From the NCBI GenBank assembly GCA_964599655.1, contig CAZRGV010000110.1:1-21003 (forward strand): a DNA stretch of 21,003 nt, given 5' to 3'. Origin of the DNA: CAZRGV01 sp964599655. Lineage in GTDB: Bacteria; Planctomycetota; Planctomycetia; Isosphaerales; Isosphaeraceae. The position numbers and the translations under genes are program-made. Shown in pieces: positions 1 to 7,708 of this stretch; position 1 is the stretch's first letter; each line of letters begins with the position of its first letter. The notes under the pieces were generated by a model, which worked only from the letters and a program-made list of their open reading frames with translations, did not search any database and had not been told where the DNA came from.

Positions 1-113
1 CCGATGCCTGGAGCGTCCGCGCGCCGAACGAACTCCCCTCGCGTTCCGCAAGAGATGTCAAATTCAGAGGTTCCGTCCATCGGCCTTCGACGAAACGCGC
101 GCACCAAACGCGC
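1..113 (+). repeat. Dispersed repeat, copy 1 (direct)
   Basis: Bases 1-113 match bases 181-293 with only three mismatches, giving a repeat period of exactly 180 bp. The left edge may continue outside the window. Between the copies (114-180) is a unique 67-bp spacer. The conserved core that is also found in inverted form at the far end of the window begins at about base 17. It is probably an intergenic dispersed element. Confidence 0.9.
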
Positions 114-180
114 CGGGTGCCACAGACGGTCCGCGTCCAGAGTCCTCGATGGTCGATCGTTCGAAGTCCATCCAGGCCGG

Positions 181-296
181 CCGATGCCTGGAGCGTCCGC
201 GCGCCGAACGAACTCCCCTCGCGTTCCGCAAGAGACGTCAAATTCAGAGGTTCCGTCCATCGGCCTTCGACGAAAAACGCGCACCAAACGCGCACC
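181..296 (+). repeat. Dispersed repeat, copy 2 (direct)
   Basis: This is the second copy of the 180-bp-period repeat. It is nearly identical to copy 1 up to base 293. The stretch 197-296 aligns without gaps to the reverse complement of 20841-20940, at roughly 70 percent identity by hand count. The outermost 20 bp of that alignment (197-216) are identical. Confidence 0.9.
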
Positions 297-564
297 GCGA
301 TCGTTCGGGCGGGGTTTCAAACCGCGAAGGCCCGCCGTGGTTGGCCGCGCTCCGACGCGCCCTCGGAGTCGTTCGATTGTGGTCCCGTCGGGTTCGTTTT
401 GTCGGAACTGCGAGCGGCCTTCGGGCCGATGGCCGAACGAACGGGGTGTGTCGTTCCTTCCGGAAAATCGCCCGTGCCCGATGTCGTGACAGACGGTATG
501 ATGGGCGCCGATCCGTTTTGCGTCGTGCGACTTGAGTCAACGAACGCGTTCGGGAGTCCGCAAC

Positions 565-1319
565 GTGGCGAGGGATACCGAGTTCGATCGTCCGGCGGCG
601 ACCATGAGCGCCGAGTCCCGGCCCGGTGCCGGCACGACGACCGGGTTTGGGACGCTGCTCGGGCTCTGGATCGTCCTGATGATTCTGCTCCAGGCGGCGC
701 TCTGGCTGTCGGGAGTCCGACCGGCCGCGCTGGCCAACGCGGTCGAGCAGGGGGCGGCGCGCGCCGAGTCGCGGGGGATTGGCGAGGTCGGCGAGGAGGT
801 CATTCGCAAGGCGATCCAGACCCAGCGCGCCACGCGATCGTGTCGGGATCGTTCTGGTCGGCGCTGGTCGTCCTCGGCGACTTCGTGGCCGGACCACTCG
901 CCTTGTGCGTTCGGGCCTTGCTGGTGGCCACCGCCTTCTGCGGCCTGGCTGCCCTGCAAGGCCGACCCGCGCAGTTCGAGCAGACCTTGAACGCCTCCGC
1001 CGCGGCCCAGGGGTTCTGGGTGCTGAGTCTCGCCGCGCAACTCGTACTGATGGCGGCGTTGCGTCGAACGCAAGTCGAAACCTCGCTGACACTTCTGCTA
1101 CCGCCCGGTGTCTACCCCGCGTCGCTCCTGCGGCAGGCCGATGTCTTCGTCCTGATCGGCTGGCTGGTGCTGGCCTGGGGCGGCTGGCGTCGCGGGCAGG
1201 TCGGCCCGATCACGGCCCTCGCCCTCTGCGGCCTGTTCTGGTTCGGCGAGTCGGTCGTCCGGATCGGCCTGACTCTCCTCGTCGAGGCGGGCATGCGGCT
1301 GACCTTGCTGCCCGATTGA
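565..1319 (+). pseudogene. Yip1-like multi-pass membrane protein gene with an internal frameshift
   Basis: Two reading frames join to make one sensible protein. The first part starts at GTG 565, with GGGAG 8 bases upstream (ATG 604 is an alternative). It encodes a hydrophobic helix (LWIVLMILLQAALWL) and the segment IGEVGEEVIRKAIQTQR. It then degenerates into arginine/serine-rich sequence and stops at 990. The second part, one base back in frame, takes over at about 815-845 and runs to 1319 with four or five further hydrophobic segments, including FWSALVVLGDFVAGPLAL and VFVLIGWLVLAWGGW. The size and membrane pattern suggest the Yip1 family, but that name is tentative. The shift is what a single-base deletion would produce. 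It may be a real mutation, a sequencing error or, less likely, programmed. I see no clear slippery heptamer. Confidence 0.65.
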
Positions 1320-1348
1320 CTCGAAAGCACGTGGAACCGTCGTCGTTC

Positions 1349-1415
1349 GCAGGGTGGGCCCCGCCCCTCGAACTCGTTTCGCAATCAGAAGTTCGGCGGG
1401 CGGTGCCCACCCTGC
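1349..1415. repeat. Large imperfect palindrome (27-bp arms, 13-nt loop)
   Basis: The left arm 1349-1375 and right arm 1389-1415 are inverted copies with about four mismatches. The outer 11 bp (GCAGGGTGGGC and its complement) pair perfectly. It lies 29 bp after the stop of the Yip1-like gene and 164 bp before the efflux adaptor start. There is no T-tract after it, so it is not a classic intrinsic terminator. It looks like a dispersed intergenic palindrome that could still act as an RNA hairpin between the two genes. Confidence 0.85.
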
Positions 1416-1578
1416 CACTCGAAGGGACTTTCGGGCCATTCCGCATGACACAAACGAGGGGCGTCGAGGGTATGTCTTCTCAACCCGTGATCACCCCAAT
1501 CCACGACGAGCGGGATTGGAAGGCCAGGTCTTCCGGCAACGAGGCTGGGCGTCGTCCGAGCCAACCAAAGGGGATGTG

Positions 1579-2868
1579 ATGCGTCGAACGCTCGTGCTCT
1601 TGATGGGAATCGTCGTGGTGGTGGCCGGTCTCGCTGCGGCCAACTTCCGGCGCGATCCGGGCGCGCTCCAGGTCGACTGGCAAATCGTCAAGCCGGCTCC
1701 TCGGGAGGTGGTGCTCGAAGCCCCATCCCGCGGCCTGATCGTCCAGACGATTGCCGCCCCCGGCACGGTCGAGCCCGTCGAGGAAGCGGAAATCGCCTCC
1801 CAGATCCTGGGGCGGGTCGTCGAGGTCCGCGTCAAGGACGGCGATGCCGTGAAGAAGGACGACCTGCTCGTCAAGCTCGACGACACCGACGCGAAGGCCC
1901 GGCTCGACTCGGCCCGGGCCCGGATCGAACGGCTCAAGGGGGCGATCGGCCAGGCCCTCATCGAACTCGACAAGGCCCAGCGCGACGCCGAACGCGCCGA
2001 GCGACTGGCCAACCGAGGCGTCTCGACCCCGACCGAGCTGGCCGACGCCCGGACCGACCTCACCAAGGCCCAGGCGTCGCTCTCGATGGGTCGCAACGAG
2101 CTGGCCGAGAGCGAGGCCCTGTACCGAACCAGTCAGCAAGACCTGCTTCGAACCGAGATCCGCTCCCCCATTGACGGCGTGGTCTCGGGCCTCGAGGTCG
2201 AGGTGGGCGAGGTGGTCATCGCTGGCACGACGAACCTGCCCGGCACCGTGTTGATGACGGTCGCCGACCTGTCTCGCATGCAGGTCCGCGCCGATGTTGA
2301 CGAGACGGATGTCGCGCTCGTCCGGCCCGGCCAGGAATCGCGGATCTTCCTCCAATCCGACCTCACGCGCGCCATCCCCGGCCGCGTCGATCGCGTGGCC
2401 CCCAAGGGAACGAAGTCGGATGAGGTGGTTTGCTTCGAGACCCTGGTGCGCGTCGATGCCAACGACCCGGCCCTTCGGCCCGGCATGACGGCCACCGTCG
2501 AAATCGAGGTGAAGCGCGCTCCCGACGCCCTGGGCGTTCCCGTGCAGGCGGTCGTCCACCGCCGTCGCAAGGACCTGCCCGACACCCCGGCGATTCGAGA
2601 CTGGGCCAACCACCACGCCCGATCCCCCGGCGAAAGAACGATCGACACCGAGGCCCGCTACGTCACGATCGTCTTTATCGAGGAGAATGGCGTCGCCCGC
2701 GCCCGGCCCGTCGAGACGGGTCTCAGCGACGAGCGACGTGTGGAAATTCTCTCTGGCCTCGCGCCCGACGCCCGCGTCATCGTCGGCCCCTTCCGCGCTC
2801 TCGACGAACTCAAGGACGGCGACCCCGTCACCACCGCGAAGCCCGCCGAGGACGAGGCAAAGAAATAG
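1579..2868 (+). CDS. Efflux periplasmic adaptor subunit (HlyD/MacA family)
   Basis: The protein has 429 aa. ATG 1579 is chosen because AAAGGGG lies 5 bases upstream and the N-terminus is a clean membrane anchor (MRRTLVLLMGIVVVVAGLAA); the open frame upstream is not protein-like. The order is: N-terminal signal/anchor, a lipoyl/barrel-sandwich half with GRVVEVRVKDGDAVKKDD, an alpha-helical hairpin of two long charged helices (about residues 105-185), the second lipoyl half (IRSPIDGVVSGLEVEVGEVV), a beta-barrel domain, and a membrane-proximal domain ending in LKDGDPV. Members of this family link an inner-membrane RND or MacB-type ABC pump to an outer-membrane channel. No pump gene follows here; the next gene is on the opposite strand. 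The partner must be encoded elsewhere or has been lost. Confidence 0.9.
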   Translation: MRRTLVLLMGIVVVVAGLAAANFRRDPGALQVDWQIVKPAPREVVLEAPSRGLIVQTIAAPGTVEPVEEAEIASQILGRVVEVRVKDGDAVKKDDLLVKLDDTDAKARLDSARARIERLKGAIGQALIELDKAQRDAERAERLANRGVSTPTELADARTDLTKAQASLSMGRNELAESEALYRTSQQDLLRTEIRSPIDGVVSGLEVEVGEVVIAGTTNLPGTVLMTVADLSRMQVRADVDETDVALVRPGQESRIFLQSDLTRAIPGRVDRVAPKGTKSDEVVCFETLVRVDANDPALRPGMTATVEIEVKRAPDALGVPVQAVVHRRRKDLPDTPAIRDWANHHARSPGERTIDTEARYVTIVFIEENGVARARPVETGLSDERRVEILSGLAPDARVIVGPFRALDELKDGDPVTTAKPAEDEAKK

Positions 2869-2961
2869 AGCCTAGATGTAAATAAAACGGCATGAACAAT
2901 CTTCTTAGAATCGGTTTCCCTTCGCGGCATCTATCCTGCAAATAGGAATCTTTTTCATTGG

Positions 2962-3642
2962 TCAGAGTTGATTCAACAGAATATGATCGATCAGCGCGCT
3001 GACGCCGGCGCCGCGTTCCGCGAGGGTGACGAGGTTCACGCGCTCCTTGAGCGAGGGCAGGGCGTTGCCGACCGCCACCGAGTAGCCGCAGGCGGCCAGA
3101 AAGGCGTGGTCGTTCTCGGCGTCTCCCACGCCGACGATCTCGTGGCGCGAGAGCCCCAACTCCTGCCTCGCGACGGCCAGTCCGGTGGCCTTGTTCACGC
3201 CCGAGGGAAGCACCATCACCGCCTCCTTGTTGAAGATCACATGGAGGTTGAGGCCCATCTCCTGGATCAGCTCGAAGGCGGCCCGGTGGTGCGGCACCCA
3301 GGTGGCGACGACCACACGGCCGACCGAGAGGCGGTCGACCCCCTTGCGCCTGAGGCGCTCGACGAACTCCGGCGGCGGGGGCTCGGCCAGGACCGTCTCG
3401 GTTCGCTCTCGAGGACGGTAGAGCAGGGCCCCGTTCTCGGCCACCACGCGGTCGAACAGGTCGAGGTGGGGGAAGACCTTGGCCAGGTCGTCGAGTTCGC
3501 GGCCAGTGACAAGGATCAGAAAGCGCCCCGACTTCTTCATGCGTTCGAGGGCGAGGAGGGTTGACTCGTCGACCAGCCCGTGATGGGCGAGGGTTCCGTC
3601 GTAGTCGGAGGCGAGGGCTCGGTAACGCATCGGTCGGCTCAT
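2962..3642 (-). CDS. HAD-superfamily hydrolase, subfamily IIB (Cof/sucrose-phosphatase-like)
   Basis: The protein has 226 aa. All HAD motifs are present: motif I DYDGTL (D13 nucleophile, D15), motif II VTGR (T46), motif III lysine K151 in NKATGL, and motif IV GVGDAEND (D174, D178). The region between motifs II and III (about residues 75-140) is a C2B-type cap, as in Cof-like and sucrose-phosphate phosphatases. It is probably a cytosolic phosphatase acting on a sugar phosphate or similar small metabolite; the substrate cannot be read from the sequence. Its ATG overlaps the stop of the upstream small gene (ATGA), so the two are very likely translationally coupled. It is the last gene of a three-gene minus-strand operon. 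Confidence 0.9.
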   Translation of the reverse strand: MSRPMRYRALASDYDGTLAHHGLVDESTLLALERMKKSGRFLILVTGRELDDLAKVFPHLDLFDRVVAENGALLYRPRERTETVLAEPPPPEFVERLRRKGVDRLSVGRVVVATWVPHHRAAFELIQEMGLNLHVIFNKEAVMVLPSGVNKATGLAVARQELGLSRHEIVGVGDAENDHAFLAACGYSVAVGNALPSLKERVNLVTLAERGAGVSALIDHILLNQL

Positions 3643-3977
3643 CCGACCCCGCCTGGCGAACGTGGAGCGAGGTGCCGCTCGAACCAGCGGGCGGCCCGCC
3701 CGGCGCCTTGCTCTCGGGTGCCGAGCTCCTCGAACAGGCGCGAGGCGTCCTGGACGATCTCGAGGGACGCCTCACACGGGAGTTGTACCAGGGCCTTCTG
3801 GTACGTGCCGAGGACCGGGACGTCGTCGCCGCCGATGAGCCGCTGCGTCGGAGCCGGGACCTTGGGCAAGGCTGGTCCCCTCGCCCCATCGGGGGGGATT
3901 GGGTCGCCGTCGAGCATGACCGTGGTGATCGGGATGCGGACGGGCCGCTCGTCGATAGGTTTCGGCGCCTGGGTCAT
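3639..3977 (-). CDS. Small protein of unknown function, coupled to the HAD phosphatase
   Basis: The protein has 112 aa and belongs to no family I recognise. I start it at the ATG encoding MTQAPKPIDE because AGGA lies 8 bases upstream; the frame stays open for 10 more codons to another ATG at 4007. Evidence that it is real: it fills the gap between two real genes on the same strand, follows the phosphoribosyltransferase by 51 bp, and ends in a 4-bp ATGA overlap with the HAD gene. The sequence is proline-rich at the N-terminus (IPITTVMLDGDPIPPDG). It then has a segment (VPVLGTYQKALVQLPCEAS) that looks folded, and a likely amphipathic helix (SLEIVQDASRLFEELG). There is no signal peptide or membrane segment. 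Confidence 0.65.
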   Translation of the reverse strand: MTQAPKPIDERPVRIPITTVMLDGDPIPPDGARGPALPKVPAPTQRLIGGDDVPVLGTYQKALVQLPCEASLEIVQDASRLFEELGTREQGAGRAARWFERHLAPRSPGGVG

Positions 3978-4028
3978 GACATGAATCCTTGTCGAACTGC
4001 TCCCCAACCTCCGGTCTGGCTGGACGTC

Positions 4029-4715
4029 TCAGGCCGTCGGCCCGGCTTGCGCCTTGGCCTGGACGCGCCGCTCCCGTTCGGCACGAGCCAGCAATTCCCG
4101 AACCTCGTCGTCGGTGGTCTGGCCGAAGTTCTCAAACCAGCTTCCGACGGCGTAAAACGGCTCCGGCGTCGCGAGGCAGACGACCTCGTCGACCTTGCGG
4201 AGGAACTCGTCGTAGGTGGCCGGCGCGGCGACCGGCACGGCGACGACGATCCGGGCTGGCTTCGACTGTCGCACCGAGGCGACGGCCGCTCGCATGCTGG
4301 CCCCGGTGGCCAGGCCGTCGTCGACCACCAGGACCGTCTTGCCCTCAAGCGAGGGAGCCGGCCGGCCGTCCCGGTAGAGGTGCTCGCGACGTTCGAGCTC
4401 CTTGTGCTCGGCGGCGGCAACGCGGTCGATGACCTCGGGCGAGATCCGAAGGGCCTGGACCACGTCCTCGTTGAGCACGCGGACGCCTCCCGAGGCGATG
4501 GCCCCCATGGCCAGCTCCTCGTGCCCCGGCACGCCCAGTTTGCGCGAGGTGATGATGTCCAGCGGCACGCGCAAGGCGTGGGCGACCTCGTAGCCGACAG
4601 GCACACCGCCCCGAGGCAGGGCCAGCACGATCACGTCGGGTCGGTCGGCATACGCCTCGAGCGCCTTGGCCAGTTCGCGGCCAGCGTCGGTCCGGTCAAG
4701 GAAGGGAAGTCGCAT
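4029..4715 (-). CDS. Phosphoribosyltransferase-family protein (type I PRTase fold)
   Basis: The protein has 228 aa. The start at 4715 is supported by GAGGA 5 bases upstream and by the family-like N-terminus MRLPFLDRTDAGRELA. The open frame continues far upstream on this strand, but that part is the shadow of the DUF2254 gene. The PRPP-binding signature VLVVDDGLATGAS lies at residues 128-140, and the upstream loop LALPRGGVPVGYEVA at 31-45 is typical of this stand-alone class. The family transfers or hydrolyses phosphoribosyl groups, but the substrate of this subgroup is not known to me. It heads the operon with the small unknown gene and the HAD phosphatase, which suggests nucleotide or phospho-sugar turnover. 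Confidence 0.9.
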   Translation of the reverse strand: MRLPFLDRTDAGRELAKALEAYADRPDVIVLALPRGGVPVGYEVAHALRVPLDIITSRKLGVPGHEELAMGAIASGGVRVLNEDVVQALRISPEVIDRVAAAEHKELERREHLYRDGRPAPSLEGKTVLVVDDGLATGASMRAAVASVRQSKPARIVVAVPVAAPATYDEFLRKVDEVVCLATPEPFYAVGSWFENFGQTTDDEVRELLARAERERRVQAKAQAGPTA

Positions 4716-5045
4716 GATCGTCCTCAACGAGCGGGGAGGAGGGGGCTTGCAGTCGTTGAGCCCCGTCGGTTTGAGGATGCGTCCGCCTCGCCTTGGGTAA
4801 CCCGGGCGATCGGTGGTCCGTCGACCGGGATCCTTCGGCGGCCCCTTCTTGGAGTCGCGGCCTTCAATGCCTTCAGTATAACGAGTTTGTTGGATCCGCC
4901 ACCCTGATGCCGCCGAAATCAAGGCGGTACCCTGGTCTTGGCGAATTGCCGAATGCTCATTGATGGGCTCAGGTATATCCTTTACAGACAATGGTATCGA
5001 TTTGCGAACCGTGCGTCGCATCGAGTGGAGAGGACACGCGATCCG
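4716..5045. other. Divergent intergenic region between the phosphoribosyltransferase and DUF2254 genes
   Basis: This 330-bp stretch must hold the promoters of both divergent genes. On the side of the phosphoribosyltransferase, a small hairpin (GGGGCT at 4742-4747 pairing with AGCCCC at 4759-4764, 11-nt loop) would lie in its leader, ending 26 bases before the ATG. On the plus side, TTGATG (4960-4965) and TACAGA (4983-4988) are spaced by 17 bp and could be a weak promoter. Neither is strong enough to call on its own. No coding sequence is evident. Confidence 0.45.
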
Positions 5046-6437
5046 ATGAAAACCTGGCTTTTGAACCGCTGGGACGCCTTGCGGACCAACTTCTGGGTCG
5101 TGCCGAGCCTGATGGTCGCCGGCGCGATCCTGCTGTCGTATCTGACGATCACGATCGACGATCTGCTCGGGCAGGACAATGCCATCGCGACGCTGCACTG
5201 GGTCAAGACCAAGGGGCCGGAAGGCTCGCGCCAGCTCTTGGCCACGGTCGCCGGCTCGATGATCACGATCGCCACCCTGACCTTCTCGATCACCATCGTC
5301 GCCCTGCAACTGGCCTCGTCGCAGTTTGGTCCGAGGCTGCTCCGCAACTTCATGCGAGACAAGGGAAACAAGGTCGTTCTGGGGACGTTCATTGCCACCT
5401 TCACCTACTGCCTGCTGGTGCTGCGATCGGTCAGTGGCGACGAGGACGATCCGTTCGTGCCACACCTGTCCGTGACGGTCGGCGTCGTGCTGGCCCTGGC
5501 GAGCCTGGGAGTCCTGATCTACTTCATCAACCATGCGGCCGAGTCGATTCAGGCGGATTACGTGGTGGCCTCCGTGAGTCGTGACCTGCACGAGTCGATT
5601 GCCTGGCTCTTTCCCAAACCGAATGACCGCACACCCTCGGCCACGAGTCCTCGGTGGATCCCAGGCGGGCTGCCGGAGGGCTTCGAGCGAGGGGCTCGTT
5701 CGGTCCCGTCGCCACGGAGCGGCTATATCGAGGCGATCGACCAGGACACGCTCGGGCGGCTGGCCGTCGAGCACGACCTGGTGCTCCGCGTCGATTACCG
5801 CCCGGGGAAGTTCGTGAACGAGGGCAGCCGTGTGGTCCTGGCCTGGCCCTCGGAACGGACGAACGACACCCTGGTCGAGGCGATCCAGCGGGCGTTCTAC
5901 ATCGGCGACCGTCGGACGCTCACCCAGGATGTCGAGTTCGCCATCGACCAGCTTGTCGAGATGGCCGTGCGGGCCCTCTCGCCGGGCATCAACGACCCGT
6001 TCACCGCGATCGCCTGCATCAACCGGCTGGGCGCCGGCCTCTGCGAACTGGCCAGCCGCGAGATTCCCTCGGGCCATCGGCACGACGACAAGGGTCAGCT
6101 CCGCCTCGTGGCCGACGCCTCGACGATGGACGGCCTCGTCGATGCCTGCTTTCACCAGATCCGGCAGGCCGCGCTCGGGAACGCGGCCGTGACCTTGCGA
6201 CTGCTCGAATGCCTGGCCGAGGTCGCCGAACATGCCCACGACGAGACCTTCCGAGCAGCCTTGCTGCGGCACGCCGAGCTGATCAACCAGGGGAGCCAGT
6301 CGTCGCTTTCGCAGGAATTCGACCGCCAGGAAGCCCGGAATCGCTACCTGGACGCACGCTCAAAGCTCGAACCGCGCCACCCCTTGGAATCCGACCGCGC
6401 GACCCAAGGTTCCGTCAAGGCGAGGAACGCACCCTGA
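5046..6437 (+). CDS. DUF2254 family membrane protein
   Basis: The protein has 463 aa. Four hydrophobic segments lie in the first 165 residues (about 17-36, 65-90, 108-127 and 141-163). The family signature FSITIVALQLASSQFGPRLL follows the second segment. The C-terminal half is soluble and includes PSPRSGYIEAID, VDYRPGKFVNEGS and the conserved ALSPGINDPFTA. DUF2254 proteins are predicted inner-membrane proteins of unknown role. I chose ATG 5046 (MKTWLLNRWDALRTNFWVVP), which gives a typical N-terminus, although the nearest purine-rich motif (GAGAGGA) is 13 bases away and a start further upstream is possible. It is divergent from the phosphoribosyltransferase operon and 175 bp upstream of the glucose dehydrogenase. 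Confidence 0.9.
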   Translation: MKTWLLNRWDALRTNFWVVPSLMVAGAILLSYLTITIDDLLGQDNAIATLHWVKTKGPEGSRQLLATVAGSMITIATLTFSITIVALQLASSQFGPRLLRNFMRDKGNKVVLGTFIATFTYCLLVLRSVSGDEDDPFVPHLSVTVGVVLALASLGVLIYFINHAAESIQADYVVASVSRDLHESIAWLFPKPNDRTPSATSPRWIPGGLPEGFERGARSVPSPRSGYIEAIDQDTLGRLAVEHDLVLRVDYRPGKFVNEGSRVVLAWPSERTNDTLVEAIQRAFYIGDRRTLTQDVEFAIDQLVEMAVRALSPGINDPFTAIACINRLGAGLCELASREIPSGHRHDDKGQLRLVADASTMDGLVDACFHQIRQAALGNAAVTLRLLECLAEVAEHAHDETFRAALLRHAELINQGSQSSLSQEFDRQEARNRYLDARSKLEPRHPLESDRATQGSVKARNAP

Positions 6438-6612
6438 TTCCAGTCGGGTTTGGCCTGTTATTTGCTCCGAGCTTCATGCCAGCAGAAAACGTCGTGAACG
6501 CTTCGGCGGCCGGATTCCTCCAATCCATTGAGATCCTCCGGATTGCCGTTGTGAAAACAACAATGACAAAACAAATTGAGATTCTCTTGAACTATTACTA
6601 TCTGCGATTACA

Positions 6613-7659
6613 ATGAGAGCATTGACGGTCATTCCAGGCCAGGCGGATTCGACCCGCCTGGACGATGTCCCCGAGCCTCCGGCCGAGGACGGCCCCGTGC
6701 TGGTTCAGGTGCTTTCCATCGGCGTCTGCGGGACCGACGCCGAGATCGCCGCCGGGCACTATGGCGAGCCGCCGCCGGGACGGGACCGGTTGATTCTCGG
6801 ACACGAATCGCTGGGGCGAGTGCTCGAAGCCCCCGAAGACTCGGACCTGGCCGAGGGAGACCTCGTCGTCGGAATCGTGCGGCGTCCCGACCCGGTTCCG
6901 TGCGCCAACTGCGCGGTGGGGGAGTGGGACATGTGCCGCAACGGCCGGTACACCGAGCGAGGCATCAAGCAGCGCGACGGCTACGCCTCGGAGCGATACC
7001 GGATCGAGCCCCGGTTCGCGGTGAAGGTCGATCCCAGCCTGGGCAAGATCGGCGTCTTGCTCGAACCGGCGAGCATCCTGGCGAAGGCCTGGGAGCAAAT
7101 TGACCGCATCGGCCACCGGTCGCACTGGGAGCCGAAACGCGCGCTCGTGACGGGAGCCGGGCCGGTCGGTCTCCTCGCGGCCTTGATGGGCGTCCAGCGC
7201 GGGTTGGATGTTCATGTTCTCGATCGCGTGATCAAAGGCCCAAAGCCGGGCCTGGTGCGCGACCTGGGAGCGTCGTATCATACCGGAGACGTCCGGGATG
7301 CCTGTGCCGAAGCGGACATCATCGTGGAATGTACCGGAGTCTCGCAACTTGTGCTCGACGCAATGAGCCAGACGCCCCCCAGCGGGATCGTCTGCCTGAC
7401 GGGCGTCTCGTCGGGCGGCCGCGCGCTCTCGGTGGACTTCGGCGCGTTGAACCGGTCGATGGTGCTCGAGAACGACGTGGTTTTTGGATCGGTCAACGCC
7501 AACCGCCGTCATTACGAGGCGGCGGCTGCCTCATTGGCGAAGGCCGATTCCGACTGGCTGGGCCGGTTGATCACCCGCCGGGTTCCCCTGGAGCGGTGGT
7601 CGGAGGCGATGTCGCGGCAGCCACACGACGTCAAACCCGTGATCGATCTGGCGAATTAA
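6613..7659 (+). CDS. Zinc-dependent glucose 1-dehydrogenase (medium-chain dehydrogenase family, archaeal GDH-like)
   Basis: The protein has 348 aa. It would oxidise glucose to gluconolactone with NAD(P)+. Catalytic zinc ligands are visible as C39 (GVCGTD), H64 and E65 (GHES), with E151 in LLEPASILAKA, the pattern of archaeal-type glucose dehydrogenases. Cysteines C97, C100 and C108 form a C-x2-C-x7-C lobe for structural zinc. The Rossmann motif VTGAGPVGLLAA is at 179-190. The C-terminal part (VFGSVNANRRHYEAA) is also typical. The start is unusual: the 30 bases before ATG 6613 are AT-rich and lack any Shine-Dalgarno sequence, so the mRNA may be leaderless or weakly translated. The GH15 gene follows 49 bp downstream, probably in the same operon. 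Confidence 0.92.
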   Translation: MRALTVIPGQADSTRLDDVPEPPAEDGPVLVQVLSIGVCGTDAEIAAGHYGEPPPGRDRLILGHESLGRVLEAPEDSDLAEGDLVVGIVRRPDPVPCANCAVGEWDMCRNGRYTERGIKQRDGYASERYRIEPRFAVKVDPSLGKIGVLLEPASILAKAWEQIDRIGHRSHWEPKRALVTGAGPVGLLAALMGVQRGLDVHVLDRVIKGPKPGLVRDLGASYHTGDVRDACAEADIIVECTGVSQLVLDAMSQTPPSGIVCLTGVSSGGRALSVDFGALNRSMVLENDVVFGSVNANRRHYEAAAASLAKADSDWLGRLITRRVPLERWSEAMSRQPHDVKPVIDLAN

Positions 7660-7708
7660 GGCATCGCGTCACGCCCCCCCGGCGCCGCTGCTGGTGAGGA
7701 ATCAACCG

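Larger units (their letters stand above)
1..564. other. Gene-free region with dispersed repeats upstream of the Yip1-like gene
   Basis: No convincing coding region lies here. The open frames that cross it are arginine- and serine-rich, overlap each other in several frames and carry no recognisable domain. The first 300 bases are dominated by two copies of a direct repeat, described separately. The part from about 297 to 564 is unique in this window and presumably holds the promoter of the downstream membrane protein gene. A TATGAT hexamer at 497-502 resembles a -10 box, but there is no good -35 partner, so I do not call a promoter. Confidence 0.7.

Noticed and set aside
1..296. CRISPR-like direct repeats
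   Set aside because: Only two copies, each over 100 bp, with one 67-bp spacer and no cas genes; this is not a CRISPR array.
2869..2961. Possible terminator TCCT-GCAAAT-AGGA followed by TCTTTTTC between convergent genes
   Set aside because: The stem is only 4 bp and AT-rich, too weak to call, although its position would suit a terminator for the efflux adaptor.
3561..4907. A 448-codon plus-strand open frame opposite the PRTase operon
   Set aside because: It is the antisense of three supported genes, has no domain, and is typical of shadow frames in high-GC DNA.
4029..6272. A 747-codon open frame on the minus strand covering the phosphoribosyltransferase and the DUF2254 gene
   Set aside because: Only its last 228 codons are protein-like. 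The rest is the antisense shadow of the DUF2254 gene, and a ribosome binding site supports the start at 4715.
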